Assembly: GCA_002081555.1 (NCBI GenBank)
Contig: MZNV01001883.1
Span: 1 to 28,285, forward strand
From: Protostelium mycophagum
Taxonomy: Eukaryota > Evosea > Variosea > Protosteliida > Protosteliaceae
Length of the DNA: 28,285 nt
Direction of reading: 5' to 3'
Positions within the stretch are counted from its first letter, which is position 1. Each line of letters opens with the position of its first letter. Of this stretch, positions 11,837 to 22,184 are shown one piece after another. The notes under the pieces are model-generated. The model searched no databases, was not told the origin of the DNA, and was given only the letters and a program-made list of their open reading frames with translations. The position numbers and the translations under genes are program-made.

Positions 11837-12976
11837 TCAGAACCAAAAAATGCTGAAAAATAAATAAAATTTGACCCACCCCATTAGTGGCCCCGCGTTC
11901 GGAACTTGTCCGTATGGGTTTGTTTCTTCTGTCTGTAGTTCGATGTGGACTGGCGGAAGGCCGTTATTCACTCTGTTTATATTTTCTGTGACGTTCTCCA
12001 AGTGTTTGAATTGTTTACTGATGAGCGCCACCGCTTTACTCTGTTCCTCTAATAACATCCTCAATTGTTGTGCCTATAGAGTGTTTAGATGACATGGACA
12101 TGTGATGATCACACCTCTCTCTTGTACTTATTCCTCTCTGCTGTGATCATCTCTATTTTTCGTAATTGTTCCTCTTTTGTTAGATCCATGCGTTGGTCTG
12201 CGGATTCATCCGTGGCTCCATTAGAAGTATTTGTGTGAAGTCTTTCGATGGGTGGCATGATCGGTGCAGGGTTATTCAAAGAGTCCTGTTGTTTGTCTGT
12301 ACTCTTGAGACTTTCAATGATCTGTACATCTGGTACACTCGTGTCAATCTCTTGCACGGTTGAATTGTTTTGTCTATTCTGTGGTTGTTCCTGGTAATTC
12401 GATTGATTACTTATGTTCGTCTGACGATGGGTCAGCTTAAAAAAAGATGAAAAATAGACCTGCGACTCTCGAGCTTGTCCGTGTGGAAGCATGTAGGACA
12501 TGTCGAAGGCTCCCGAGGTGAGATCATTATTTGGCCGAAATAAAAGGTTATTCGGGACTGAAGAGGCGTCGCGTACTTTGGGAGAATTGATGTTATAAAA
12601 ATGTGACACCTGCTATAAATAATTAGTGCTTGCAGAAGGCTAAGTTTTTCACCTGTTGTCCTTGTTGGCTTGTATTTACGGAGTCGATGATCGACGTTCG
12701 AGTGGGGCTTAGAGGTTGATTATTCGTTGGATGATAACCATCCCAGTTATTTACGCCATATGGAGTGTTGGTGAAATTATTCGCACTTTGAGAAGGTATG
12801 TAATAGTTATTATTATTATGAGGTGGAAAAGGTCTGGACGGGTCATTTCTCTTATCTGCCGCCAACTGAGGGTGAAAATGTGCTGTCGGTGATGGATATT
12901 CAACGGCCTGATTCGTCAAATTAAAACGGTTGACGAGTGCGTCCTCTATTCGAGACCGCTTGGGGTTGGGTTCCAT
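11837..12976 (-). CDS. Unknown 351-aa protein, Asn/Gln/Ser-rich with C-terminal coiled coil
   Basis: The closed three-exon model is 12976-12653, 12609-12115 and 12073-11837. The N-terminus MEPNPKRSRIED looks like a short basic nuclear localisation signal. A long region rich in Asn, Gln, Ser and Pro follows, including HNNNNYY, and looks disordered. From about residue 250 there is a charged helical stretch (DLTKEEQLRKIEMITAERNK, then AQQLRMLLEEQSKAVALISK) typical of a coiled coil. The end is a short, possibly hydrophobic tail (FYLFFSIFWF) that may instead be an unrecognised splice. I do not recognise the family; a regulatory or scaffold role in the nucleus is only a guess. Its start codon lies inside the last 31 nt of the preceding minus-strand gene, and its stop is 37 nt from the F-box gene start. 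Confidence 0.6.
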
Positions 12977-13295
12977 TCCTCCTTATCTTGTTCATGGAAA
13001 AACCAAACCTCGTTGTAGACAATTTTTAAATTTCCTCTAAATTTCGGAATTGTTTTGGTGAAAGGCGTGATCAGACCAAACGACCGCTGAGAAGGTAAGA
13101 CAACAGCCAAGTAAATGAAATATTGTCTCTTGCTCTCATATACAAGGTAATCGTCTAAAGATTTCACCCCGAGCACTTTCGAAGGTAGAACGTTCAAATA
13201 CACCTCTCATTTTCATCTTCGAATGTCGCCTGATCACCTTTACCTTTTTCTGACTCCTCTACAGCTGGTCTGTCTTGTCTTGTTGCCAACCACAT
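12946..13295 (-). CDS. Small unknown protein (103 aa)
   Basis: The closed two-exon model is 13295-13244 and 13205-12946. The ATG at 13295 gives MWLATRQDRPAVEESEK, joined across a 38-nt intron to EVYLNVLPSKVLGVKSLDDY and a strand-rich region (FIYLAVVLP, FGLITPFTKTIPKF, LKIVYNEVWFF). It has no signal peptide or membrane helix and I recognise no family. Its last 31 nt overlap, in another frame, the start of the downstream gene on the same strand. It starts about 100 bp from the divergent metallopeptidase-like gene, so the two probably share a promoter region (13296-13398). The acceptor choice is one of two adjacent AGs; only one keeps the frame. Confidence 0.5.
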
Positions 13296-13398
13296 TCACT
13301 CTCAAGCCACCTGAAAGTTGGTATCGTGTGCTCAAGCCGAACGCTTGGTATCTCAGACCAACATAATTCAATTAATTCATTCTGATTTGTTTGTAGAT
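13296..13398. promoter_or_regulatory. Short divergent intergenic region (shared promoter)
   Basis: About 100 bp separate the start codons of a minus-strand gene (13295) and a plus-strand gene (13399). No other space is available for their 5' control, so a bidirectional promoter is inferred. The plus-strand ATG is preceded two bases upstream by a T-rich run ending in TTTGTAG, which looks like a 3' splice site. It may end a 5'-UTR intron or take a trans-spliced leader. Confidence 0.45.
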
Positions 13399-15695
13399 AT
13401 GACCGATTTGACGGAAACCTATAGAGCTGCTGTGGCTCAGGCCATACGCGCTGCAAATCCCAGAAATAAAAATGCACTTCTGGAGAAGCTCGACCTTGCT
13501 GCAACCAATAATGCCCGTTCCCGTCTTGAAGGTTGGGCAGTAGCAGTAGCAGATATTGCCTCACAGTATGAAGACATCATGGATTATCAAGCCCCTACTC
13601 AGAGCTTCTCAGCTGGTGAGTCAACGTCCAAAATTCTCCGTTTATTTTTGTCATGGTGTCTTGAGGTGTACTGGGCTTGTGCTCTTGACGTCTAAAATTT
13701 TTTTCTCATCGTAGTGGGTACATGACGTGAAGTTTTACGGAAAATTTGCTCTGGTATCGTTATATACTTGTCGCGGAGTCTAATAGTCACTGTGTCGTTG
13801 GTCTTGGTATGCCGTACGTGATGTGAAATCTTGCAGACTTATGGTTGTCCTGTTGCATGCCTGATTGAGCCAGTGAGCTTAAGCTTTTGGTCAATATTCA
13901 GAAGTGTTAAGAAACAGTTGTTACCACAGAACAACACATATACTGACCCTGCTTTACTTCGTAAAAGTGAGTAGATCTTTAGTTCAACGCACGTGTTATT
14001 CACACAGTGACAGGGAAGAAAGCATATAATGAGACAATTGAGTTTATACATACACAACTAAAAAAAGAGCAGGACCTGTATACCTGAAGTCTCATTTTGA
14101 TCAGTGGATACAGCGGACCGATCTTGGAGATGCAAAAGCCAGAAATATTGCAAATCATCCAGTCAGCAGAGTCTAAAAGTTACACCTCCTCACAATAGTC
14201 AGGTTGTCATTGGCATACTTCTTGGAGAACATAGTGAGCCACCGTTACAATTGATTCTTGATGACGATGTGTGGGAGTGGGTGGAAGGAGCAGTCCAGAT
14301 AGCCTTCTCCTTGCTTGCATCAGACAAAAACAAACATTGGATAAAGTATCTGGTGGCAGTATTAACTGACATGGATGTTGAAGATCTGAATTCAGATGAT
14401 ATCTCTCAGATAACAGATCAAGTAGATATACCGCAAGATTAATACTGACAGATTAAGGTCGCAGAAGCTATCTGTAAGAAACCACCCATAATAGTGTTCT
14501 ATCCAAGGTTAGACTATTCAGAGACTACGTTTTGTCATGGGAAATACATTACGAAGAGTGTCGAGTCTCGTGATTTCATCAACATACACTATTCGGTGAG
14601 AGATTGATAATAATTATATAGATCCTGATGAGATACTCTCAGCTGTTGGAGTGTCTTATTGAGACAATTGGTATGCATAAAGAAGAGATGATCCATTACG
14701 CTGTTTTGGAACTTGCGTACACCATATACCATGAGACCATACATTACCTCAGGTCTTACTTCAAGTGGGATCTCAAAATAAGAATTGGAGATGTTCTACA
14801 GAAAACATATGATACAGAGAAGTATGCCGCACCTGGATGTCTGAGTGAGTACGCATATACAGGTGACATTGTAACTGATAATATTATAGCAAATCTGTGA
14901 CCTGTGGTGGATCAGGCTGGTTTATGGAATATCATACCTTTGGAGGAGGTCTTGCCCCAGTACTTGATCAGAAGAAGCGATATGTTAGTGAAATATATGG
15001 ATAGCAGCTGAATGATATAGGTTGAACTGATGTACATCACACAGAAGGAAGAACAATATGATCCAGTTACAGGAGGATTGTTTACACAAGACTATTATGT
15101 TCCATTCAGGTACGAAATTGTAGAACAGGTTATGAGAGGAGGTATGTCATCATAATTTGGCAGATGGAATGAAACTGTACATAGATTATAGCAACCTCCC
15201 CATACCATTTGATTCACCTCAATTATATCTATATCAGAAGGGACAACCACAGATAGAAAGAAATAGAGTTGAACCAAGACGCTATAATGAAGATAAGAGA
15301 CAAGGATATGTCAGAAGAATTGAATGCTCAACTGGCTATGAATAATAAATTGTTGGACTTCTTACTGTAAATAATGTTATAGACAAGACTATGCAGTGTT
15401 AAGCATATAACCATGATCGTAGATTAGGCGGAGGCATTGCTGAGTGCAAATCCCCATACACAATTCATGATTTTGGATTTCTCTAAAATGGTCGTGATTA
15501 ACTGTGAGAGTATATCTTGTACTTCTTCTTGACGACCAGCTTGAAGAACAAATTGGTGCCAACCTCTCAAATCTACTCATCCTTATGTCGCAGGCTGGCC
15601 TCGCATCTCCTCTGGCAACATTGTATTGGGGATCACCCTATCTACAAGGAACATCATGTACGCTGCTATTCACTCACACAACGTCCGCTGTGTGA
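13399..15695 (+). CDS. Putative HExxH zinc metallopeptidase-like protein, 15 exons with micro-introns
   Basis: The closed model is 13399-13615, 13787-13806, 13837-13966, 14014-14077, 14105-14170, 14199-14421, 14452-14595, 14622-14821, 14890-14983, 15021-15141, 15164-15267, 15293-15366, 15383-15395, 15428-15490 and 15540-15695, giving 562 aa. Introns are 16-68 nt apart from the first (171 nt). No signal peptide is seen, so it is probably intracellular. The key motif is IYHETIHYLRSYF (HExxH at 14730-14744), followed about 40 residues later by CGGSGWFMEYHTFGG. This resembles gluzincin-like proteins in which a glutamate in a GESG....E..FGG context is the third zinc ligand. Then come YDPVTGGLFTQDYYVPF and a helical C-terminus (LLSANPHTQFMILDFSKM, LEEQIGANLSNLLILMSQ). 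Peptidase function is inferred from motifs only. The 20-nt second exon and the 16-nt intron are the least certain steps. Confidence 0.65.
14596..14621 (+). other. 26-nt intron
   Basis: GTGAGA...TATATAG separates NIHYS from ILMRYSQLL in phase 0. Reading through meets stop codons, while removing exactly 26 nt restores one continuous frame. It is among the clearest micro-introns of the metallopeptidase-like gene. Confidence 0.7.
15142..15163 (+). other. 22-nt intron
   Basis: GTATGT...TTTGGCAG lies between VMRG and DGMKLYIDY and is phase 1 on both sides. The donor and acceptor both look canonical, and removal joins two long protein-like frames. Confidence 0.7.
15367..15382 (+). other. 16-nt intron candidate
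   Basis: GTAAATAATGTTATAG interrupts the frame with two stops between NKLLDFLL and QDYA. Removing the 16 nt continues the frame into a short exon and on to a further coding exon. No longer GT-AG choice here kept an open frame. Confidence 0.5.
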
Positions 15696-16088
15696 GTGAT
15701 CACGTCATCACGGCACATTATTGACATATTTTGATACGCGTCAGAATCTCTGACATCCTAGTGTGGTCCAATCGATTGGGCTCGTGAATGATGAAAAGCA
15801 TTCTGATTTAGTTTTTGCGACCACACGGGCGTGCATCATGCCTTCGGTTGCCACACTGGGCTCCCATCCCAACCGATGTTCACACATGTAGTCCCTCTCC
15901 TAATTCCGTACTCCTCTAAACCTCCCGCTTATACAAAAGGCTCATCGGTACAAGCCAAAGTCTTGAAAAAGATAAAAACAACGGCATATATTAATTTGTC
16001 GATTAGTATCACAGTCTACAATGAGGTAGACCAAAACAAACTTTGGTGGCACTCCGCACATCCGATCTTCACAAAAACTGTCCGAGAT
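15696..16088. other. Intergenic / upstream of alpha-mannosidase
   Basis: There is no separate gene. The frame of the mannosidase stays open upstream to 15831 and contains an ATG at 15873, but the residues added are not signal-like, so this is treated as 5' flank or untranslated region. Short acgtca-type motifs occur at 15703-15712. Confidence 0.45.
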
Positions 16089-19000
16089 ATGAGAGCGACC
16101 AAGCTCTCTCTACTCGCGATATGCCTCTTTTTTGCATTCTTGCTTGTTGGAATTGCAGCAGGAGAGGACAAATTAGACATACACTGGATTCCACATTCCC
16201 ACTGTGATCCTGGATGGCTCAAGTCGTATCAAGTAAGAGTATAACAGCAAAGTATCTTCTTACCAGGTAATCAGTCGTATTACAATGAAAACGTGAGAAG
16301 CATTCTAAATAACGTCTTCGATGTCTTGGAGGAGGACCCAACCAGAACATTCAATTGGGCAGAAATGTGAGGATCAATTTGTATATCAGATTCTGATCCT
16401 TGAAGTTCGTTCTTCAGTTTGTGGTGGAATGAGCAGGATGAGAGCAGAAAACAGAAATTTAAAGACATGGTTGCAAGAAAACAAGTCGAATTCATTGGAG
16501 GAGGTATCGTACAGAATGATGAGGCTGCCTCGAGCATAGATATCGTTATAAATCAGGTTATGTATATCACATGACCTCATTTTGATTTAGAATGTAGGTT
16601 TCGGATGGTCATGAATACCTCTTAAAGCATTTTGGAGTGAGACCCAAAATTGCCTGGCAGATTGATCCCTTCGGTCATTCCGCACTCACACCTTCTTTAT
16701 TCAGCCAAATGGGATATGAGGCCCTTGTCATCAACAGAATACACCACAGACTGAAGGTATTCTTTGGATCAATTGAATAATCAATTCTAAACTGATCAGA
16801 GCACATACAAAGACAAGAAGCAGATGGAATTCATATGGAAGCCCTCACCATCTTTAGGAGAGGGTAATTCCATCTTCACTCACATCCTCCATACCCATTA
16901 TTCGGCACCCCAGGTAACATTTTCTTCATGACGTGGTTCTCTAACTTGATCGACTGGAAGACATGACTCCATGAATGTGATCTGACAATGCAAAGGGCTT
17001 TGACTGGGAGAGCTACAGTTGGGAGGGATATAGGGAGCCAATCGAGAACCACAATGTAGAAAGAAAAGCGAAGGATCTCATCAGTCAGCTCAGAGTGAGT
17101 ATTCTGTTTATCTTGGGTTGTATTTGGCAAAGTATTGGCAATGAGATTCATTTGTTTATTTGTTTGCAGGACAGAGCTAGAAGTTACCGCACGAGACACT
17201 TGATGGTTGTCTGGGGTGATGACTTCAAGTTTGCCAATGCCCGTGTACAATTCAGTAATATGGATAAGTTAGTCAGTAAGTGTTCATGACGTCAAATGTC
17301 ATTATTCATCCCCACATGTGAACTGTCATTTGAATGTCCATCATCCGGATCATGATATGACGTGGTGACCTGAATTTACACAGAATACATCAACGATCAT
17401 TCTAGCGAATTGAATGCTCAGATTCAATATTCCACTGTTTCGAGATACTTTGATGCCGTGAGGGAGGTTAAAGACGTTCAATTCCCCACTTACTCTGACA
17501 CCGACTTTTTTCCTTATGCTGATAATGACCAATCTTACTGGACTGTGAGTATCTACAACGAGTCTTTCGAGATTTATTATTTTTAAATGTTGAGAAAAAT
17601 CCTGATTTTATAAGGGATATTACACCTCGAGAGCTCACAGTAAATCATATCACAGAAGAAGTATCTCGTTGTTGCGTAATGCCGAAGTGTTTTACACTTT
17701 TGCTAGAAGCGAACAGCTCGCGTTGCCTTCAGAAAAAAGATCACAATCTTTTGAGTTTCCAAAACTGCAAGAGGAAATGCTCAAAGCAAATTGGGTAAGT
17801 CGATTTCTTCAAACACGTCCAAAATTCTTCATGGGTTGAGACAAATGAATACGATTTATTTGTGAGTATTTACATCTTGCGGCTCGGCTGCAAGGATACC
17901 CTTCATCGCGATGTTCCATTGTTGGTTGGAAAACTGATCTATAAATAGAACCTAGATCTGTTCTCCCATCACGATGGTGTTACAGGAACAGCCAGATCTG
18001 ACGTGGTGAGAGATTATCTGGCCAGAATGGCAGATTCCCAGAACCAAGCGCTTAAATCTCTGGTTCCGTCGGTGGAATTGTTGCTGACGAATTCCGGACA
18101 CAAACCATCTCTACAACCGCAGCAGGAGCTGTATTCCTTCTCTTCTGAAGGTGAGATATCATTATATGATGTCATGGCATCACCATCTAATATCCCAATA
18201 CAATGTGTTTCACATGAATAATCAATACTCTCATCAGAGAAATTTCTTGACAAATTCTGCAGATGCCGGCAAGTGCTATCCCATCATATTGACCAATTCT
18301 GTGGCATGGAACAGGATGGACACTGTATGTATTACTGTGGATAAATCCCAAGTCAGCGTGTGGGACCATGAGGGCGAAATTAGCAGCCAAATAATGCCCA
18401 TCTACAACAGAGATGGTGAAGGTGAGGCTTCTCGAAATATTTCACGACTTTTCTGAGAAGATTCTAGGAAAAGTCAGTGAGGAAGCTGAGCTCAACCGGT
18501 TCAACCTTTGCTTTGAGGGAGAGGTAATATTTATTATGTGTAATGACATCATCAAAACGAACATCTGATCCATAGATATCATTTCATATGTCAATTTGAC
18601 GTCATCGCTGATCGTTGTAGATGAGCGGCTTGGGAATAAGCACTTATTTTGTGTGTAACCAAAAGGGAGACAAGACACTCACATCGGAAGTTGAAGTCTA
18701 TGAGAAAGCAAAGAGTGAGTCACCATCGATCTCCTAGAGGTTTCTGAGGATGTTAATTTGTTTAACAAATCAGAACATTCAGTCCTTATCCCCAGTTATA
18801 CTGCAAGATATATTGTGTCTTTTGACATCACCCCGTTCTTTCGTAAGATGACGTCATCACAGGACCGGGAAGTCGCAGTAAGATGTTGGACTCACGCACA
18901 GATGCGACTATAGAGAATGCATTTTTCACTCTGAAATTTGGAGAATTAGGTTTCTTGGAATCGGTCACGGACAAGAAATCCGGAAAAACATATCTCATAA

Positions 19001-21718
19001 CTTCCAAGGTGATCTCACATGTGATGACGTGGCACATCATCATGAGATGTGAACGGAAATTTTTGGCTCTATCTAATATTTTGTGCGCTGTGGCGCCTTG
19101 CGCCACCAACAAAACCATTAAATCATATCAATTCCAAAGATAAAAGTACAAGTCCATAGGAAATATCACCGCGGCAGCGCCGCAATACAATATTCGCATT
19201 CTTTGTTATGGCAATAGAAAAATAAAACTATTTCTGTTGAAAAAAAATCCTCAAGTACAGCGATACAATACCCGGCTTTGCAAACACGAAATCAGTGAAA
19301 AAAGAGGCGTTTCGGCCGTGATCTGACGTGTTTACAGTATGAGGAATACCACACCAACAAAGGTGGAGCGTATATATTCATTCCCGATGGTCAGTCTCCA
19401 AAATCGGTCTGGAATGACGAGAACACTCTTCATATCTACAAAGGTACTGTTTTATTTTGCATCTGTCTCTGTGACTACTGCGGCATAGCCGCAGTTTCGG
19501 TATTTGACTATGTCTACATTGCAGTTCAGTCTCTCTACAATGATATTTATCCCATTTATTGACAATCTCTGTAAAGAATCGTGATTAATGATTTTAAAAC
19601 GAATGAAATTAAATCGAAAAACTGACAAGGCGTAGGGGGAATAATCGAAGAGGCCGTGTTGTATTTTGGCAGGCGTAATACTGTCAGATGGAGATTGACT
19701 AACCACCGTGGCACTATCAATGAGAGAGCTATATTCGTCGCACAGACGGTGGTATCTTCCGGACCTAACCGTGAACTCGTCGTTAAGTGAGTATACCACC
19801 GTTGTAGACGATCGATTATCTTCATATGACTCACTTTCAATTTTCGATCGCACACAAATAAACTCAAGTCCACAATCTCCATAATTGTAGAATCAATTGT
19901 AGATGCGTACAACTCATCTAAAAATAGGTACAAAACGGAATTAGACAGCAAGAACTTCTTCACAGACAACGGTATAGAGATGATGGCGAGGTCAGGAGGC
20001 GGGCCCACAGAGACCAGATATTACCCCATGCAATCCACCGCATTCATACAAGATGCCACGGGCATGCAGTTCACTGTGCGTAGAAGACGAATATCCAAAC
20101 GTGAATTTCTGCTAAAAATAGAACAGGTGCTTTCCAGAACTGTGTCAGGGTGCACGATGCCGGAAGCTGGATCTCTGGAAGTGATGCTGCACAGAAGTTG
20201 TCATCAAGATGACGGAAGAGGTCAGATCTCTTTATGTGATTTCAAGTGTGAAGATTAAATTTTAAATTATTGGAAATTCTTTTGGAGAATCGCAAATGTG
20301 AAAAAAAAAATTTTCGAAGGATTAAAGAAGACAGGACTCTCAGAGCGTATGGAGGACGGTGCACCGGTGCAAAACGACCACATCCTCTTGTTTGAAGAAT
20401 TGACACTCACCGAGTTGCGAAGACAACAGATGCAGCTCCTTCACGAGCACCCGGTGGTGGTTCTGAGCGGTGTAAAGGCGGTAGCGAGAACTCAGTATAT
20501 GTCTGAATTCAACAGCGATTACCAGCCCATCACGAAGGGTGATTTTTCATTTGAATGTATTTTCATGTTGTAGAAGCAGTTGTAGACGAACCAAAATGCT
20601 TTATTCGATAAAAAATATATGTTGACGTGAAATGAGACATGGTACTGAGATATCTTGTTGTAGAAGGATTTCCCATGAATGTACACGTATATTCACTCAA
20701 GTACCGTGATGACCAGTCATCTGGTGTCATCTTAAGAATGGGTCACATCTACGAGTCCTCCGTCAATAACAAATTGTCCAAGCCGGAGGCCATCAGCATG
20801 GAGAAACTTTTCACTGAAGACACTTGGGAGACCTCCGGAATGGAGAGAAAGGGATTATCCATGGCCGGTAATCATTTGAATTTTGAAATTTGTTTCTGGC
20901 GCGAAAGTCTCACACATCTGCAGATTTCGTAGAAAGAAAACCTTTCCTGGCTGATTGGAGTGAAAGTCTGTCTCCATTAACCGACGACATTCTCTCCGCG
21001 AAGCGTATAAAGTCTGGCAAGCAGAATTCTGGTCAGTCTTTTTGGCGGGAAATTTCATCCCACTGACTCGTTGTAGATGAAGACGGAGTGTTCTTGTCCC
21101 AAGACGCCCTGGAGCTCGCCAGAAAAAAGAAGGAGAAAGAGTTGGCAAAAGCAAAAGCAGCAGAGGCCAACGCAGAGCCAGCCCCAGCAGAAGAACACAA
21201 AAACGCCCCTGGTGCCCCCCGCAAGCTCTTGGAATACTCCCCTCCGGTCCTGATCAAGCCCATCGAGATTCACACTTACCTCACCCAAATCGTGCCCACC
21301 GACGCGTACAAGCAGGTCCTCTTGGAGAAACACTCTTACACCGAGAAGCCGAACGTGCGACCTCCAAAGCCGCTGAAAACCAGGGCACCAGAGGATATTA
21401 ACGAAAATAAGGCAAAGGACCCGGAGATACCAAGGGAACCAAGGGAACCAGAGAGACCAAGGGAACCAAGGGAACCAAAGCCAGATCCCCCAAAAAATGG
21501 AAGGAACAATTTCGAGCCAAATGTGCCGCCCAGTAGTGAGGATCTATCCTTATCGTTGTAAATGGGCTGACATGCAAACAGACAATAACATTGGAGGGAA
21601 TGAGGTCCGCACCCTGTTGTTCTTGACCACATTTGGAGTTGCTCTGGTCCTGTTTGCCTTCACTCAGCTACAAAGAAGGAGGCTGAGAAGCTATTTGGTC
21701 AACCAGCGAACTGATTAA
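16089..21718 (+). CDS. Lysosomal-type alpha-mannosidase (GH38) with C-terminal membrane anchor
   Basis: GH38 enzymes trim alpha-linked mannose from N-glycans. The ATG at 16089 gives a signal peptide (MRATKLSLLAICLFFAFLLV) directly before the catalytic domain. Zinc and active-site motifs are present: HWIPHSHCDPGW, GGGIVQNDEA, WQIDPFGHS (nucleophile Asp), and DLFSHHDGVTGTA. Middle and C-terminal GH38 segments follow (TIENAFFTLKFGELGFLESV, GGAYIFIPDG, FFTDNGIEMM, YYPMQSTAFIQD, LEVMLHRSCHQDDGRG, FPMNVHVYSLKY, IKPIEIHTYL), which fit the MAN2B group best. A Pro/Glu/Arg-rich stalk (REPREPERPREPREPKP) leads through a 46-nt intron (21536-21581) to a transmembrane helix (TLLFLTTFGVALVLFAF) and a basic tail ending at 21718. 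Introns are short, including a 20-nt candidate at 18843-18862; the joins between 19450 and 19870 are unresolved. AATAAA follows the stop by 7 nt. Confidence 0.9.
17876..17894. repeat. GC-rich hairpin (intronic)
   Basis: An 8-bp stem (CTTGCGGC / GCTGCAAG, with one G-T pair) closes a 3-nt TCG loop. It lies inside a mannosidase intron and belongs to a small set of GCGGC-NNN-GCCGC-like hairpins in this window. Confidence 0.6.
18843..18862 (+). other. 20-nt intron candidate
   Basis: GTAAGATGACGTCATCACAG lies between FDITPFF and RPGSRSKML in the mannosidase. The 20 nt must be removed to connect the upstream frame to the GH38-like TIENAFFTLKF frame. It has a good donor and acceptor and consists almost wholly of the TGACGTCA palindrome plus the splice signals. 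Confidence 0.55.
19090..19106. repeat. GC-rich hairpin (intronic)
   Basis: A 7-bp perfect stem (GTGGCGC / GCGCCAC) closes a CTT loop inside the 330-nt mannosidase intron. Confidence 0.6.
19171..19183. repeat. GC-rich hairpin (intronic)
   Basis: A 5-bp stem (GCGGC / GCCGC) closes an AGC loop in the same intron, about 65 nt after the previous hairpin. Confidence 0.5.
19478..19494. repeat. GC-rich hairpin (noncoding)
   Basis: A 7-bp perfect stem (CTGCGGC / GCCGCAG) closes an ATA loop. It lies in the next mannosidase intron region. Confidence 0.6.
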
Positions 21719-21725
21719 TAATATG

Positions 21726-21731
21726 AATAAA
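21726..21731 (+). terminator. Polyadenylation signal of alpha-mannosidase
   Basis: AATAAA starts 7 nt after the TAA stop (21716-21718). It supports the transmembrane exon as the true last exon. Confidence 0.6.
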
Positions 21732-22184
21732 AATTGCCACAACACAAAGATTCGCCATTTTTAGTGGTGCCAGGCGCTAACTGTGACTGTGTACTTGATG
21801 GCACAATCAGTCCATAGTGATTTAACACCCTGGTCACATTTGTTTTGCAACTTTATTGCCATACATTTATATTGATCTCGCGGATGTGCACAGGCCGCAA
21901 AAATATGTGAAAAATAAGCTGATAAATTATGTCACCAACAGCATTCGCGTGCTGGCAATTCGGCATCACGTTTTCTGGGCAAGCACCGAGCTTTGAACTA
22001 GCCCACTCCTTGTGATTCTTTAACTTGGCATGATAGAAGACAGAGTGTGCCAGAACCTGGTTGGCAGGACGAATCCGGTGTGAATTCTAAATTACGTAAA
22101 AGTTGCCCTCCCACCCCTTCGAAATTCAGTTGCAACATCCGAGCGGTTGATATCGGCCCGCGATCGCGGTGCGCCTACAAATTT
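21732..22184. other. Intergenic, no gene seen
   Basis: These are about 450 bp between the mannosidase poly(A) signal and the phosphatase start. An open frame from 22047 continues into the phosphatase but has no ATG before 22185, so it is read as 5' untranslated or promoter sequence. Confidence 0.5.

Noticed and set aside
13830-15360. A decayed gene or mobile-element fossil on the plus strand
   Set aside because: At first sight it is a string of short frames separated by stops, but every break coincides with a GT-AG segment of fitting phase, and the joined exons total a multiple of three. A split active gene explains it better.
15831-16088. N-terminal extension of the mannosidase from an upstream ATG at 15873
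   Set aside because: The extension would bury the signal peptide about 70 residues inside the protein. The ATG at 16089 places it at the N-terminus, as expected for the family.
21497-21718. Separate 73-aa membrane-protein gene
   Set aside because: The frame has an in-phase splice from the mannosidase stalk exon and shares its poly(A) signal, so it is better read as the last exon of that gene.
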